Shown here: positions 24,523 to 39,500 of the stretch, in pieces | Layout of the letters: every line of letters starts with the position of its first letter | Position numbering within the stretch: the stretch's first letter is position 1 | Source of the DNA: Mycteria americana | Taxonomy: Eukaryota > Chordata > Aves > Ciconiiformes > Ciconiidae | Direction: 5' to 3' | Length of the DNA stretch: 64,000 nt | NCBI RefSeq assembly: GCF_035582795.1 | Contig: NC_134368.1 | Span: 28,394,501 to 28,458,500, forward strand | Translations under genes and position numbers: made by a program | The notes under the pieces: model-generated | Seen by the model: the letters and a program-made list of their open reading frames with translations, nothing else | Told to the model about the DNA's origin: nothing | Database searches by the model: none

Positions 24523-26171
24523 AGGCTAGCAGCTGCAGTATAGGCTATTCTAGAGCAAAGCTGGTTTATGTATGCTGTCTGGGAGTCACATCCTCTATGT
24601 CTGCACAAAAATCTCAAGCTCTCTGCCTTTGGTTTTGGAATCTATTGCATAAGAAAAGGAATGAAGTACCGTATGTGTGCAATGCAGATGGATCTTTAAT
24701 TTAAAGAATGGAGATTAAGTGTACAACTAGTAATTCACTACTCAGGGTTTGAAGATGAAGGTACCAAAGTTCTAGGTATTATTAAGTAATGAGATAGCTG
24801 AAAGCGTAGTTCCAATTAGGTTAAGTATACCAGGGAAACAAGGTCCTTCATCACTCAGTGCTAGTATGGAACAAAGTAGTGCTCTGACTTCACGAGATCC
24901 CTTTTCATCGCTTCCGCGTATTGAGTGATAGTGCTCTCTCGCATTGAGGAGTAACGAATGAATCAGCACTTCATCAGCACTTTGTTGCACTAAGCGTAGC
25001 TCAACTTTGCTCTTTGCCTCATTCAAAGACCTGTGCAAAATTCAGTACTGGTTGCAGAGTGCTTTGTGACTCTATGCAAGAGAATGCCCTGTGTCCACCT
25101 GAAAAATGGTTGGAGTTTTCCTTAACTGTGCAGTACAAATGACAACTTCAACTTCTTACGCAATAGCCTGTTTTTATCTCAGCCCAGATGAGTAACATTT
25201 TCAGGTAGAATTTAAATTATGTAGAGCAGCAGAAAGGAAAAAGTACATCATGTGCCAGATGTTTGGAAATGAAAACTGAGCATACTGGGAGGGTGGTGGT
25301 TTCCCAGTTTCATTCAACACTCCTTGGGAGTTGCAGCAACTTAACGCATCTCATTCCAGCTTCCATTCACAGAAATACAGGTAATATAACTTTTGACAGA
25401 AAGTTCATTATCTGCCAAACATGAAAACTCCAGGGTGTATCCCAAATCAAAGCCAGACTTCATTTAACTCTTTCCTCTGATTTTATTGCTTAGGAAGGTA
25501 AATTGTGAAGAATTGTGAAGAATCATAATTTTGAATTTTCTCTGCTACTGATTGCAGTTCAGAGTGGCACCTTATTTCATTTATGCTATTACCTTCTTCA
25601 GTCGTTTTCTGAATGAGCAGAAGTAGTTCTGTTGTATAAGACAGACTGACCCTAGGGTGTAATTAATCTATGATGAAAGGCTGAAACACCTGCCAATGAA
25701 AATGCAGTACCTTTTCAACTGAGCTAAGTCTGACTGGTAAGAGCTTTTCTGAATACTGGTTTTTACTTGCTAACCATCTTTAACACTAGGAAAATCACCA
25801 GTTGCAGCACTGGTGCAAATAAGAAAGAAGTTATGGACTATTGTGCTGTTTCCTATGCCATTCTGGTATATTGAAGGTAAGTCTTAGGAAAAAAAAATCC
25901 ATTCACCACACAAAGCATAGCCTGCCAAAGAAGAAAGAGCCATGTAATATCATGAGCAGGATCTCACCAGCTTAACGTTCTATTCTCCAGTCAGAAATAT
26001 GATGAACCAGATTTGCAAGAAGCTCAACAGATTAGAATTCATTTTCATAGACCACTAATGCCTTTTAATTAACCAAACTGTAATTGACATTTGGGAACTA
26101 TAAAGGGGATCACTGCATGAGTAAACTGCACCTGGCTATGTTTAAATGTAAAATGGCCGAGTCAGAGATCC

Positions 26172-26207
26172 ATGTATGTATGTATTATTATTATTATGTT
26201 ATTATTA
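26172..26207. repeat. (TGTA)n/(TTA)n simple repeat
   Basis: A short TGTA run followed by about eight imperfect TTA units in intron 1. Confidence 0.8.
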
Positions 26208-29200
26208 GCATCTATCAGTCTCTCTAGCAGTCTAAGGATACACAGGGAATATTTTAGAAAGGATGAGTAAGGGACTGGTGAAAGAGAGGAGAAGAGAGAA
26301 AGAGGGAAGGGATAGCAACCTTTTTTTTTTTTCAAACTTCATCTACCTGCCAGAGAACAGTAAACAGGGTTTTCCAAAGCTGCTGCCAAGTTAAAAAGAA
26401 ATGGGCCAGAGTAGACACAGTAATTTTCATGACAGCCATTTGCTGCTGATCAACACAACTTTGTTTCTCTTCAGTGTGAAATGTTCTATTGAGTGAAGCA
26501 GCAGTGATAACAGACGGATGGGGCCAGTGTGCTCAAACCAGGACTCACTTGGAGCCATGCTGTTTGCTAACTTTTTCACATGATCTGAGATATCAAACAC
26601 CTTCACCTTTATCTGACAGCCCTCAGCAAGTCCTGCTTTAGTTCACCTCTGGCTAAAGGCATCCTTACTTACAGAATATTCTCAAATAGGAGACAAGCTG
26701 CCCAAGTTGCCCCAGACAGACAACTAAAGATTCAAACATCTTGAACAGTGTGATAAATAAAAAGCAAAAGGAAAAGCTGCTTATGACAAGAGAAAACAGG
26801 ATTTGGGCCTGACAACTAAGGGTGCTGTTTAAGACAAGTGTATTGTGGGTTTTCTTAATAATTCAGGGTGACATCATGGGAAGTGGTACATAAGTAAATA
26901 GGAGAATTACCACCAAAGTCTCAATAAGCAGCAGGACAAAACATTTGTGCTCAAGACAATTAAACATATTTGAAAAATCCTACTCATATTATTAAAAAGC
27001 AAGCTCCAAAGTACCTTAAAATGTGAACTGACAGTAAGAAAAATAACTATGCAAGAAAAATAACTAGTCATTTATTCAAGTATTTCACACATACAACCAA
27101 ATATAGGCAGTCTAGATATGTTTAAAAGTCCTTTTTGGGCAAGTGACCAAACACTAAGTGCTAGTCAGAACTCTTTCAAGTTGACCTACATGCTCTTTTC
27201 GTTGATTTCCAGCCCTTCTTGTTTTGACTAGAACCAGGAAACAGAAAGGCCCAGAAAAAAAATGAGTGAAAAAATTGAACAATGTTTTTTAAATTTGAGA
27301 AAAGATTCCATTTTATTGAAGTCCAATTCTCATTTTACTCAGTCTGTTTCTCCCTGTTGCTAGTGCTAAAGAGATAGAGGTGAAATAAACACTGAACAAA
27401 TATTGAATAATAATTATTTTCCATACTCCTACATGTAACTTTTATCACCAAGTAGTAACTCATAACTCATAGCAAGGAAATTAAACCGTGTAATCTAGGA
27501 CAAAGCTTCTTCTAAGAATAGAGGCTTATTCTCAGATTTCCAGGGCTTGCACATTGTTTAGATTTGTGTAATTAATATTAACATTCTTTTCATGACCCAT
27601 CTGTGATCCATTGCTTCAGTTCTCTGGTCTTCCACAGTATTTGCAGACGTAGCTTTAGGCCGGCAGATGCTATGCAGCTCAAACCATACATTTTTAATTT
27701 ACGGATGGCAGCATTTCTTTAGGTGACATGCAGTAGACTTTTTTTTCCTCTCTTACATTAATGAGTTTCTGTTTGCAAAGTATTTTGGAGTAGTTACAGT
27801 GACCTACCAGTTTGCCTGTTCTATAATTTCATGTTGTCTGCTAGTAGGCACAGAAAATTGGTAGGAATGATAAATTGTGAATCTACCATTTTTAGTTTCA
27901 CCTTTTGTTTGACTTCCCAATTTTCCAGATGTTTTAAAATGCCTATATCTTTCTCATGTCAAAGGCACATTGCGTAAACTATTATGCTGCTGTTCTGTGA
28001 GCAGAGTCTTCAGAAAACTGTCTCCAGGTAAACAGCTGCAAACAGCCAAAGTAGAAATTCAGCTCTTTTCCTTTCCTTTGTTGTTGATGTAACATAATCA
28101 TAAACCCTCCCTGGGATAATTTAAAAGCTATGTCCCCTTAGTTTTGCATTGATCAGACATGCTGCTGGAGCCAAAATAAGTCTAATATGCAATGAAAGTT
28201 CAGGCCAAAATTTAGACCTAAATTAAAAGACCTCCAAATGGTCACGTGATTCCTGCAACAACATAATGTTGTACATTTCTCTAGACATCACAACTGTATT
28301 CAGGCCTGTCACAATACAAGCCATGCCTGCTGGAAATGATATTCGTCTGGCAGAAGTGGGAAGTTTCAGTTTGACCACTGATATGACACCATGCTTCATA
28401 GCTACCATGCTTTCTGTGGACTGGGTGTGAATTTTAGTGCAAATTATTTACACATAGTCAAATACCTCATTACTTTAGTAAATACTTTATATCTGATGAT
28501 TTTTAAAGGAATTCAACTTAACATCAAGTGGTGCAGGAGGTGAGACAGAAAACTAATACTGAGTCGATACTGGGAGTAAATGGGTAAAACACAAGAGGTT
28601 ATTGGTGAGGGAAGCGAAGGTCCTTCTCTTCTCTCAGATGATAAAGGTAGCTGAAGTGTCTTTGGAGAAACCTCTCTGAGTAAAGTTGATAGGATGAAAT
28701 TATGTATCATCCTTGTCAAGTTATTCTGTAGAGGTATTTGAGAAGATGAAGCTAACCAAGAGCCACAAGAACTAGTGGAAACCAAGGTCATGGCAAATGA
28801 GACTGGCTGGGTTGTAGATACTGAGATAAAGTAACTAGTTTGCGGAAAATCTCAAGTGGTAGTTATGCAAAATCTGTGAATGGGAATATATGGGATAGGC
28901 TGGAGAGGAATAAAATAGGAACACTGATGTTATAGAAGGAATTCAGGCGATAAATACTTGTGGAGAAAAACTGAGTTTATCCATGGGATGCTGGAGAAAG
29001 TTTCTTGCTATGTGGATTCACAGAGACATCTTGGAGGGAAATGGAAGAGCTATGCTTGTCAGCATTTGGCATGTTGTCTGGGAGCCTGAAAAGCTGGTGT
29101 GATGGCTGTGGAGATGCTCTGCAATGATTTTAAGTACCCTGTATTTTCAGTGTTTGTTAAGATGATTAGGTAAATGTGTTCACTTGGATTCACAGAATTC

Positions 29201-32200
29201 CTCAACAAACCTACCAGAGAGGGAAGCGATGCTTTTAACTCATCACATTTCAGGCATAAACTGCAACCAATACAAAGCTTTGAAGGTTTTGGCTCAGTCT
29301 CTTCCTGGCTTAGCTTGTAGCACTAGTTTGCACCAGAAAGGCAGAGTTCATCTGAAATGGTGGCATTATACATGCTCCATGGCAATGCATGGCGATGATT
29401 GAAAGACAAGATATGTGTGACACTTTCAGCGAGTAAGGCATGTCCAGAAACCTGGAAATTGTGTTCACCACAAATGCTCCTAGATGTGATTTGGGGAGGT
29501 CTATTTGCTTAGTGGTGCGAGTCCTCTGGTGGGTTTCTGTCCCATTTTGGCTGATTCATCATATGCTCAGCCCTACTGAAACGTAATAGGAGGCACGAGC
29601 TACTTCTGAGCTGGCACCATGGAAATCTCTAGCTCCCAACCATTCTTGCAGCCTGCCTGCAGCACAGGCTTTTAATTTTGACCTTACATACATCTTATGA
29701 AAAGATAAGGGCTGCACTTAAATCAGTCCCTCAATAGCTTCCAGAAATGTCAAGTGTGGCAGTGAAGTACTCTGTCTTGAGAGAATAAAGCAGAAAGCGA
29801 GAGGCAGGAGAAGAAAGGCTTCCGCATGCTGGCAGTGTGGGAGGAAGTACAAATCCCTCCTGCAGGCCTGGGGAAAACTGAGTGTTAAAGTCCTGAGAGA
29901 TTACTTTGACCGGGAAGAGAGATGAAGAGCAATCAGGCTTACTGGAGGGGAAGGGAAGCTGAGTCTGCAATCTGGTCAGTTCTCTGAAATAAAGGGAAAG
30001 AAAAAAGGACTAGGGAAACATGAGTGTTCAGTTATAGCTTGAATTCAGAAGGTTTGGCAAAGCCAGATGAATGGGAGGACATAGGTTGTTTTTTACACTG
30101 TACTGCAACAACACCTGTTGGTGACCAACATTAAGAATAGTCCTTTTGTTCATTCTCTTGAATACAACTTAAAAATACCTATATTTTAACCATATGTATG
30201 GTGAATTTTCTTCCTAACTTTGTTTTAGCCAGAAGGACAAACTCTAGCATAATTTTCCACCAGAACTTGAGTCCTGACCACAAGGGAATTCGAAGTTTTG
30301 CAAAATTTTTGCAGCTTTTGCCATTGAATTTTCCTGAATTTAGCTCCTCATCTGTATCTGACTGGCACAGCCTACTTAAGAAGTGGTATTAAAATTTAAT
30401 AAGCATTTCTAATTAGGTTTTGTTTTATGCAGACAAAGACCCAAGAAGCAAATCAGACAGCTTATGTCTCCTGTAATGCTGTAACACAATTTTGCAGAAG
30501 TATAGGTTTCAATTTCCTGATCCAGCGATTACATCAAACAAAGTGAAATTGTTTATATCTTACCCAGATTGTTCAGCTGAAAGCCATTTATCAAACATAG
30601 CAGATAATCAAACATTAGTAAAACTAGCTTACAGCTCTCCTACTAACACTGCACCTGTAGAAAACAATTGTTTCCCTAGTTGGATGCCAGGTTACAGCAC
30701 ACTACAATCAGTCTTTCAACACAGAGTAGGCACAGAGGGGAAATATGGAATAATCCATTGCCAAAGAAAAATCCTTGTTAGGACAGGTGCTGGCTGAAGT
30801 TTTCATGATGTGTTCTGTATAGGTTGAGGTAAGTATTAAGCATGTTCATATTAAATATACTGTAAAACAGCTATGAAAAGTGAAAACTACTTATCAGAAA
30901 CAGCAGCATTTCCCCACTGAAAAACTGAGTTTGTTTTGCTGGAAAGAAAAAGTCTTATAGGTTAGTGTTTTCCATTGTCTGAAAAGAGCCATCTTGCAAA
31001 TACTGTGTTTATAAGTAAAGTAATCCCAGCACCTTTCTTCTTGTATAGGAAGTCTTGTTACTCTGAAATGAATTGATAAGGGAGGAGGAGGGTAATAGAT
31101 GAATGTGCTGTTTGATGAGCAGCATCAGAGAAATTTTTAATTTTCTCTACTCTCCCCTTTCCGGATCAGTCCATTTCAGAGCTGACATTACAGTTATCGA
31201 ACTAACAGATGAAAGAACAAGACTGGATTGTGCCACGGCCCTGCCACTGAAGGCTGAGAAGCAATCAAGCTCTCGGTGAAGATGAAGATCAATATCAGAA
31301 CAAGCAAGTGTGCTTTCCATGTGGTTTGAGGCCACTTGGCTCACCCAACAGGAAAACACTGTATTTGGTAAAATGCATACACTGAGAAACTTTCATGGAA
31401 CTTTATCCAGGTGAATCTTCACTGATGTGTGCTCAAGAAATCGTAGTCCAAGAGCTAGAAAATCACTCTATGAAATTTACTTCCAGTTGTCAACCTTCTT
31501 AGTGACAAATATTTTCCCTTTGCATGGTGTATTCTAGGAAATATTGCAGTTTCATTCACTTTATATAGTGAATGCCTTGTGAATGGCAGAGCATTCTCTC
31601 CATCACATTTACTTTTGCAGGGCTGAATCTTGGATTTCGGCTGGCTAAAACACTCTGAATGTATCTGTATCATTAGTCAAACTAATTGATATAAAATAAT
31701 CATCCTCAGATAATGCTTTCTGTGGCTTATAATGATTGATGTACTCAAAGAAACTAAAACAACGGGACAACACCCAAATCCTGATTTTAATTGCTACTTA
31801 ATCCAGGAAACATTTGGCTCTGGAGACATATTTTGTAGGTTAGATCATAATAAGGCTGAAAGATAGTATATCAGGTTTCAGCTATCTATTTTGGTGTAAG
31901 ATCCCATAGCACACTTTGCAAATGCAGGGGAAAGTTATCAAGCGGCTTTCTGAAACTTGGTTAAAGTAAGGTTCCTGGCTGCTGCCTTAAAATGGCACTG
32001 GGAGTTTCCTGCTGTAAATGGCAAAAAACTGAATCTGTCTGCCCTAAAAAATAATTGTGTATTATTTTTGCATGGTGATTGTGCTGGTTGATGAAAATTT
32101 TCTGAAATCAGTTTCTCTAGCTAGTGCTGTTAAGAAAATTGCACTGTCCGGAATTATGTGTCAGATTTTTCTCATATGGATGGAGTCATAAAGATTTTCT

Positions 32201-35002
32201 TTGTACTGGTAGTGGAAGTTTCAAAGTTATTGGCTGTCCAAAGTCTATTCAGGCCAACTGTAAAAAGATTACCCATGGGACCATTTGTCTGGCTCTAATA
32301 CTTTATTGCTATTTGCCTTGTGCTTCCCAACATTGTATTTTTCTTGGTTCCTTTATAAGGCTGATGAGAAGGGAGGAAGATGCTAGCAAATTGAATCACA
32401 GAGATCTCTGCAACAATGAAGGGTTTTTAAATAATGGAAAACAATGAAGTCAGTTAAATAGGAGATATCCACACTTTGGTTCTTACGACCACCATGAGAT
32501 TATCTGAGAAAGATTTTTTAACTGCATTTTAAAGATAGTGTAACAGCGTTTTGTCAATTAACACTGTAATTATATTTCATTTATAAGCAACATTTTAGGC
32601 AGCTACATTAATAGATATATAAACAGTATTTGATGGGGAGTGTATCATTTAAAGGTTTTTCACAACACACCAGGGTTAAGTTTGAAGGCTTTGCATGGAA
32701 ATTGAAAAAGAGAAACCGCATTTTGGCAATTTCTTGAATCTGTTGTTTCCAGGAAAATATTTTGGCCATTATTACAACTTGCTGTAATAATTTCTTCTCT
32801 TACTCTCCATGAACAGATGCAATTGGCTGCTCCAAAAAAGGGATATGAGAGATAATACTTTGCTGAGATGTGGTTTGATCCTCTAAATGCTTACATTTTA
32901 TCAGCTATAAAATACATTACTGTGCTGACTATGCAGCATGAGATACTTCAAGGGTCAGAAATACCCTACCATTTCTTTTAAGTCGCTATATTTCTTTTGG
33001 AAAGAAAAAGAAAGATGAGATCTACTAATCTGATGACTGTAAGGTATAGGTATAAGGTATAGAGTGTACAGAAACACTCAACTAGTGTAAACAACTCAGC
33101 TATTACCTGTCTTAATTTATGTCCCATATACCAGACTACCTAAAAGTAGCTTCAGCGATGTTACAGGACAGTATAGATACAACTTGTCTGGCTTCAGGTC
33201 TCTTCTGCTGAATACAGGAATAGTTCAAAAACTGCCTGATGTGAGAGGAGATTGTTGGACACTCCTTTTTCAAACAACTTCTAGAGCCTCATATAAACTG
33301 CTGAGGACAAAACTATTTTCAGTAGCTCTTGTTTCTTCCCCTTCAGTCTTTGTGGGCAGTGTCCTTGCACAACAAAGGAATGCTTCTCCTTTCTTATAAA
33401 CCTGTGTAACAGTGCCGAGGGTCTTCCCAGAGACTCTCTCTCTTTTCCTCTGGGAAGAATTTCTTGGAGATGTTGAATTGGTAATTATGAAGAGAGAGAA
33501 ATAAGGAGCGAGCAAGCAAAAGAGAGAAACAAGCGTTGTATCACAGTATTGTTTCTTCCTGGGAGAATTGCAGACTAGGTTAGAATTACAGGATTATCTT
33601 TTGCTTCTGATTTTCAGAGGTTTCATTTATTCCTATCATATGGAGAATGGCATAAATAAACTAATAAGAAAATACTGGTAGACCTTCTGACGCTTGATAA
33701 ATAAAATCCAATTAGGCATGGATAGATAAGGATCTTCTTTTGACTAACTTGAGCACCGTAATAAATATTGCCCTGGCTGACTTCCACAGCATCACTGTGC
33801 CTCGCTGAAGAGGAGCCACTTTCTTCCTCAGAGTCAGTGCTACGCCTGTAGCCGGCACTTTCACTTTAGAAAGTCTACACAAGCAGAGGCATTGGCGTCT
33901 AGCAGAGACCACGAACCCTAGGGAGGTAACCTGTTCTCTTATCTGAGCTCAGGTCACCTGAGAGCAGGCTGTAGCCTGGTTGTATGGGTGTGTGCTGGAT
34001 GAACGGTAATAAGGACATGGGGAGGGGAGCTCAGCTGTAGTCTTTGTACCTTCTGAACCTGCTGATAGCTGAGGCATTACAAAGAGCAGGGAGAGGCAGG
34101 GTCATGCCCTGCACTCCTTTGCTGTGGTATTGTAAGTATTTTTTCTGCTTTGAAATGAAAACACTTTGACATCTCCTGAACAGTGGTCTGTTCCAGAAGT
34201 TATGTGGGAAAGCCTGCAGTGGCAGGAAAAAAGGTATGCTGTTATATTGTATTATTTGAGGAACAGAAAGGGTCACAACACACATATACATGGTGTTAGA
34301 GGATGGAAAGCCCTCCTTTTGGTTTTTTTAGTATTTAATCAAGTGATTTTAAGATGACAGGAACAGTATAAATATCACATGCCATATTATTATTACTTTT
34401 GTTATTTTCACTGACATCCCCAGAATTGATATACGGCCTGAAAAGTACAAATGAATTACAGACATATATAAATATACTATACCAATGTCTTAGTCTATAG
34501 GATCTATTTCATGCTGCAGCTGTTGAACAATTTTGAGGATGCCAACCTTAAGGCGGTAAAACTGTGCTGTTTTACAGTCAGCAGTATGTGGCGAGTGTGT
34601 AGATAAGAGAGACGACAGTCACCCAGGAGTTAGAAGATCGAAGAATTCAGGTTCTTGCTGGATCACAGCCCTTCTCTATAACTGTGACCAGCTCCTCAGA
34701 GCTGAAACTGAAACGGGAAAAAATAAGAAGTTTCATGCCCTGTGTTGGGACACTCAGTCAGGCAGAGGAACCTGCGTTCCTATAAAACTTTTGGAAATAA
34801 GCGTATTCCTAGGGCTGTTGTTTGTGGGGGAGGCGAGTGCCAGAATACAGGCAGATAAAAGGCACACGAGTATTTGTGCTGTTTTAAAAGCTGAGAGAAA
34901 CAGTGACCTGACCACTTTCTCGTGGAAAATAAAACTAGTATCTGTATTTGGGAGTGTCCCAGACTCTCTGCCTACCTTGTTTAGGAGTGCAGCTCTTGAT
35001 GC

Positions 35003-35070
35003 CCTCATTTGTAAATTGGTATCGATAGACCTTCCCATCTTGCTGATGGTTATGAGGATGATAACTGGTG
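35003..35070 (+). repeat. possible ancient MIR/CORE-SINE fragment
   Basis: The stretch CCTCATTTGTAAATTGG, followed about 30 bp later by TTATGAGGATGATAA, resembles the 3' half of the MIR SINE (CCTCATCTGTAAAATGG ... GTGAGGATTAAATGA). It is short and diverged, so homology is uncertain. MIR relics do exist in bird genomes. Confidence 0.35.
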
Positions 35071-36302
35071 ATTATCATTTCACTGTCCCAACGACACAGG
35101 GTCACAGATTCCAAGTCCTACAGTTATGGTTCCTGTAATTACCAAAACTCAGTAAGAAAAAGTGTAGTGTTTTTGAAGCGATGTATTTAAGAGAAGGTCA
35201 GTACATGTTTTGACTTGAGTATATGACTTGCACTGTTGCAGAAATTTAGTCTTTATTCTACTGAGGTCTATTAAAATGCACAGTTTTCCAAATTTAATAA
35301 AGTTCAAGTTCTGAATTTTCCCAAATATTGATATAGTGCCAGCTCCCTGAAGACAATGCAAACAGGACTACAGCCTTAATGTAATAAAGCACTTAAGAGA
35401 ATGCTTAAATTTAAATTTAAGTGCTCACTGTGCTTTGCTGTGTGAGAGCCCATGAAGGGCTGGAACGGCCAACAGTGAAGTGGAAGGGAATGTGATTTCA
35501 TACCGAGAGCACACACTGCGGCTGGGGACTGCTTGCAATTCCTCCTGTATGCGTAAATAGATCTTACCTGCCAAAGAAAAACATTTTACTTTGGTCTATG
35601 AGGTCTGTTTCTTGGAAGAAGTCTTCTGGCCAGTGAATCAATTCTTCCTGAAAAATGCGATTAAACCTTTATTTTTGAACCAAGCAACCAACGATGACAG
35701 GCAGAAGGGACTGGTTCACAACTCCATTAGCATTGTGCTATGTTGTTGTGATGGCAAATATTGTAGTTTTCACTAGAACATAGACCTTCAATCTCCAGCC
35801 GTCTCATTCAAAGAATGTTGCACATTTTAATCTAAACAGTGACATGATGAAAAGTATGCTTTTCATTAAATGCTACACATTTTGGAAAACTTGTATGTTC
35901 TGATGAAGTGTCATGTAGAAAAAAATTGAAACATTTTGGTGATAGCTTTTTACTTTAAAATAATCTTTCAGAAAGTATTCATTACTTTTAGTATACATTT
36001 TGAAAGCCTTTTAAAACTCAAAAGCTAGTAAAAGCTTTTCAATCTTGCAGAAATGAAATGTTTAAATTGATTTTTTTTTCCTACAGAACTTCAACAAGAA
36101 AATTGTAGATGTTTTCTTCCCTTCTGTTTCTGAGTAGAAAATAAAAACAAAAAGTCCAAAACACATTGTGGTCAGAAAATTAGTGTTAGACCATAATTGT
36201 TCTTGCCACTCAGTTATTGATACTAATTCAAGCTATAAGCTATGCAATACCGATTATGAAGTGAGCAGCCTAATTTAAAGCTTCTAGATATGCAAGCATA
36301 CA

Positions 36303-36358
36303 TAAAAATATATATGTATGCACATGTATGCATACATATATATATATGTATATATACT
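36303..36358. repeat. AT/TG-rich simple repeat
   Basis: Alternating ATATAT and GTATGCAT units form a purine-pyrimidine alternating, partly palindromic tract. Confidence 0.8.
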
Positions 36359-36476
36359 CATTTACTCTTGCTCAACATTTTCTTTCGATCATGAATGCTG
36401 CATTTACTCGCTGAAGCATCTCTGGTGCAGGGTTTGTAATGTGCTCTAGATTCCTGCCTCAGCTGACTTAGTGGGC

Positions 36477-36526
36477 AGCAGATCCTTCTGCCAGTCTGAC
36501 AAGCAGATACTTCTGCCAGTCTGACA
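36477..36526. repeat. tandem duplication, 25-bp unit x2
   Basis: Two copies of an AGCAGATCCTTCTGCCAGTC-type unit, 24 of 25 positions identical, in intron 1. Confidence 0.9.
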
Positions 36527-39500
36527 GTATCTAATTACAAAGCCAAGGGGTGCATATTTCAGTAGGACACTCTGAGACGTTGAAAGATGATATTCTGAGA
36601 CAGAGAAGGGCATATCACCATTGATTTAGGTCACAGAAGCAATTCACTACCGCACGAATAACAGTAGTTGAATGTTATATCCAAACATAGTAAAAACCTT
36701 AAAAAATCTCATATGTGATAAAGGGTGGCATTAACATTTCAGCTTTTGCCAAAGTACTATACCAGCCCATTAATCTTAGGAGAAAAATATTCTGCTTTTG
36801 CTAGCATACAGTTGTTCATATAATGCATATAATGCAAAGCATAGAGTGGGATGGTGGGGTTTTTTTTACATTTGTTACTTTGTACTTCAAAAGAACCAAA
36901 TGTAAATTTGTGGGTGATGCAACCATTGAAATAAATTATATATGGATATGAATGTAAATAGCTATTCTTTTCACACCAATGAGGTTAAAACACATTTTTA
37001 TCCCTTCTATCCAGAGAGAGGATTAAAAAAAATAAATCTCATGGATCTCTCTCTCTTTTGTAGTGTTGCTGTCATAGTTTTCATCTGCAACCAAATAAAA
37101 ATGAGGTTAACACCATGAACATTCCTGCTGGGCTTATCTGTTTACTTGCTTGCCTACATGGTCATGTACAAAGGTTTTCAAAAAGAAGATGTTACCACTG
37201 TTTTAGGAACGATTGCTTTATGCCCAAAGGTCCACCAGTGGTCCTTACACCACAAGTAGAAATGCATTGGCTTGGACCACTTCCTCTGACCTGAATTTGG
37301 CCAGCTATTAGCTGTGCTGCAAAAAAATCCATATTATGAGTTTTGTTCCAAAGATAAAGAGCCACTCAAAGTCAGCAAGGCAGACATGAAAACATCATAA
37401 AAGGTATTAAAGAAAATCTATAGCCTTAGGAAAGCAGTTCATGACGAATATGCTGAACAAATAATCTAGTAGTATTATTCAATAATTCATTTTATAAATT
37501 CCGCTCACAAATATGAGTGTGAGTGATATCTGCTCAGAATGGGGGGACTGGTCAGGGCCAGGGTAGCTCTGGGACCAGTAGAGAAACACAGACACTTTTT
37601 GCTCCTACTTCAGTTGTGACTGGATCCAGAAGCCAAGGATAAGATACAGTGGGGAAGGTCTGAACCCAGAGGTGTCCGTGGGAGTTTTATGGCGTACATA
37701 TTTAACTGGCTTTCAGAAGCACCATGGAAACACCTGACTGTCATACAATATTTTCAGAGCTACTGAGAAGTCTGTTATTATTGTCATGGCAGCTGTTATA
37801 CAGAAAAGGTAAATTCTCAAACACATATTTTAGGAGTATGATTCCCAAATATTTCAGCTCCAGTAATACGCAAAGTTTTTTAAAAAAATACCCCAAAATA
37901 TTGAAACAACTTGGAGATTCACATATTCTGTAATATATTTGTTGTTGTACACTTACAGTAGCTACCAGGATTTCTTTTAAAAATGGTTCAGGATGTCATA
38001 TTTCAGTGACCTTCTCTCTGTTTTATCATTTGCTTTGTTTTGTTTCACTGCCTGTCTCTTTTTTGTCATATTTTTCATGGTTTTGTTTCTACATTTAGTT
38101 TGTACTACTCTTCCTTTGTCAGTATCCTGACATTTTGGTTTTTGGTTTATTATCTATTTGTGGTTATTTCCGTCTTTTCAGTGCTTTTTCAGTACCTTGC
38201 ATCCCTCCGTGTTGTTGCTCATCTGCTTGCTCTATTAAGCCTTCTCTTTTTCATCAGCAATTTCTTCCTCTCTTCTGTCGTCTCTCTTGATGCTAAGCTA
38301 ATGTATTTAGCCTCATGGGATGACATCCCTCATGCTGTTTGCAGAAGACTTGCTCAGTTAGTGATTGCGTTTAGTTGCAACCATGTCAGATGGATGCTGG
38401 TGGGATGGCAGAGGGATAGGTTTCCCCTAGTTGTACACCAAAGTGTTACTAACTCCTCATTTGCAAAAGCCCTGATCCACCTGGTGGACTGAGTCAGGTG
38501 CAAAATCAGAAAGATCTTTTGGTTTTCGCATGTTCAACCACAAACAGGATTGACATGGTGCAACAGTTGCTTTTTCTCTCTAGATTGAGAAAAAAAGGGC
38601 AGCTGTTCCTGAATCACTGGGAGTGGCGTCTGTGCCATGAAGTGATGCAGGTCATGCTGCTGCTGGTGCTGCCTACTTGAAGCTCCCAAGCAAAATGCGA
38701 GCTCTTCAGGCTGATGCAGTAAAACAGATACTGGCTTTGGACCCTTTGGGAGACGATAGCACTGTGCTGTTAAACTAAAACCTGTAAATGATGTACAGGA
38801 TCATTACTAAAGCAACTTTATTTCCCTCTGAAACCTTAAATCCCTTCCTTGGCAGTCTTTCTATGTGGACACCTTCTTCGAAACACACTCTTGGCCCATG
38901 TGCATGGGGTTTTCTGAATCTGAAACAAAAGTTGCCACCTCAGACCAAATGATTTCCATAAGCTTCAGGTTTCAATGAGAATCCCACTTACAGGAAGTGC
39001 AAGAAAGTGGTCAATGTACGTTGCTCCAGACCTTTTTGTTTGTTCATCTGTCCAACTTCCAGAGCCCAAGTAAAGTTTTGTCATGCCCATTAACCAGAGA
39101 ATTACTTTCTCTAACTTCAGCTAAAATTTTATGTGCATTTGTGAGTTATACAAGATGATTCTAATTTGAAGTTTGTTACACAAAATTGTAAAAGTTCATT
39201 TTCTAAAATGACTTTCTATTCATTTGTTTACATTGCTTGTCATTTATTATGCTTCTGCCACAGTTCCAACCTAGGAAGGAAAAGCACAGTGTTAAAAAAA
39301 TTTTCTGCTGATTTACTTCAAGAGCGTATTCTAGTCACTAAATATTACAGGCTGTAGCCATTGAATTGGGTAGCAAAATAGGAATTAGCATAGATTCTCA
39401 TTAAGAAAAACCCTGTAAATCTAACTGTCTTGAGTCCTATTTTTAATTACCGGTGTAGTTCAAGACAGGTGACAGGAAGCATTTTCCCTGGTATGATAAA

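Noticed and set aside
35389..35424. GCACTTAA...TTAAGTGC inverted repeat with an AAATTTAAATTT core
   Set aside because: Short arms in AT-rich DNA; expected by chance at this scale and no associated element.
38040..38492. 150-codon hydrophobic open frame resembling a membrane protein
   Set aside because: The strand is strongly T-rich, which automatically yields Phe/Leu/Val codons; no splice context, family match or coding-like third positions.
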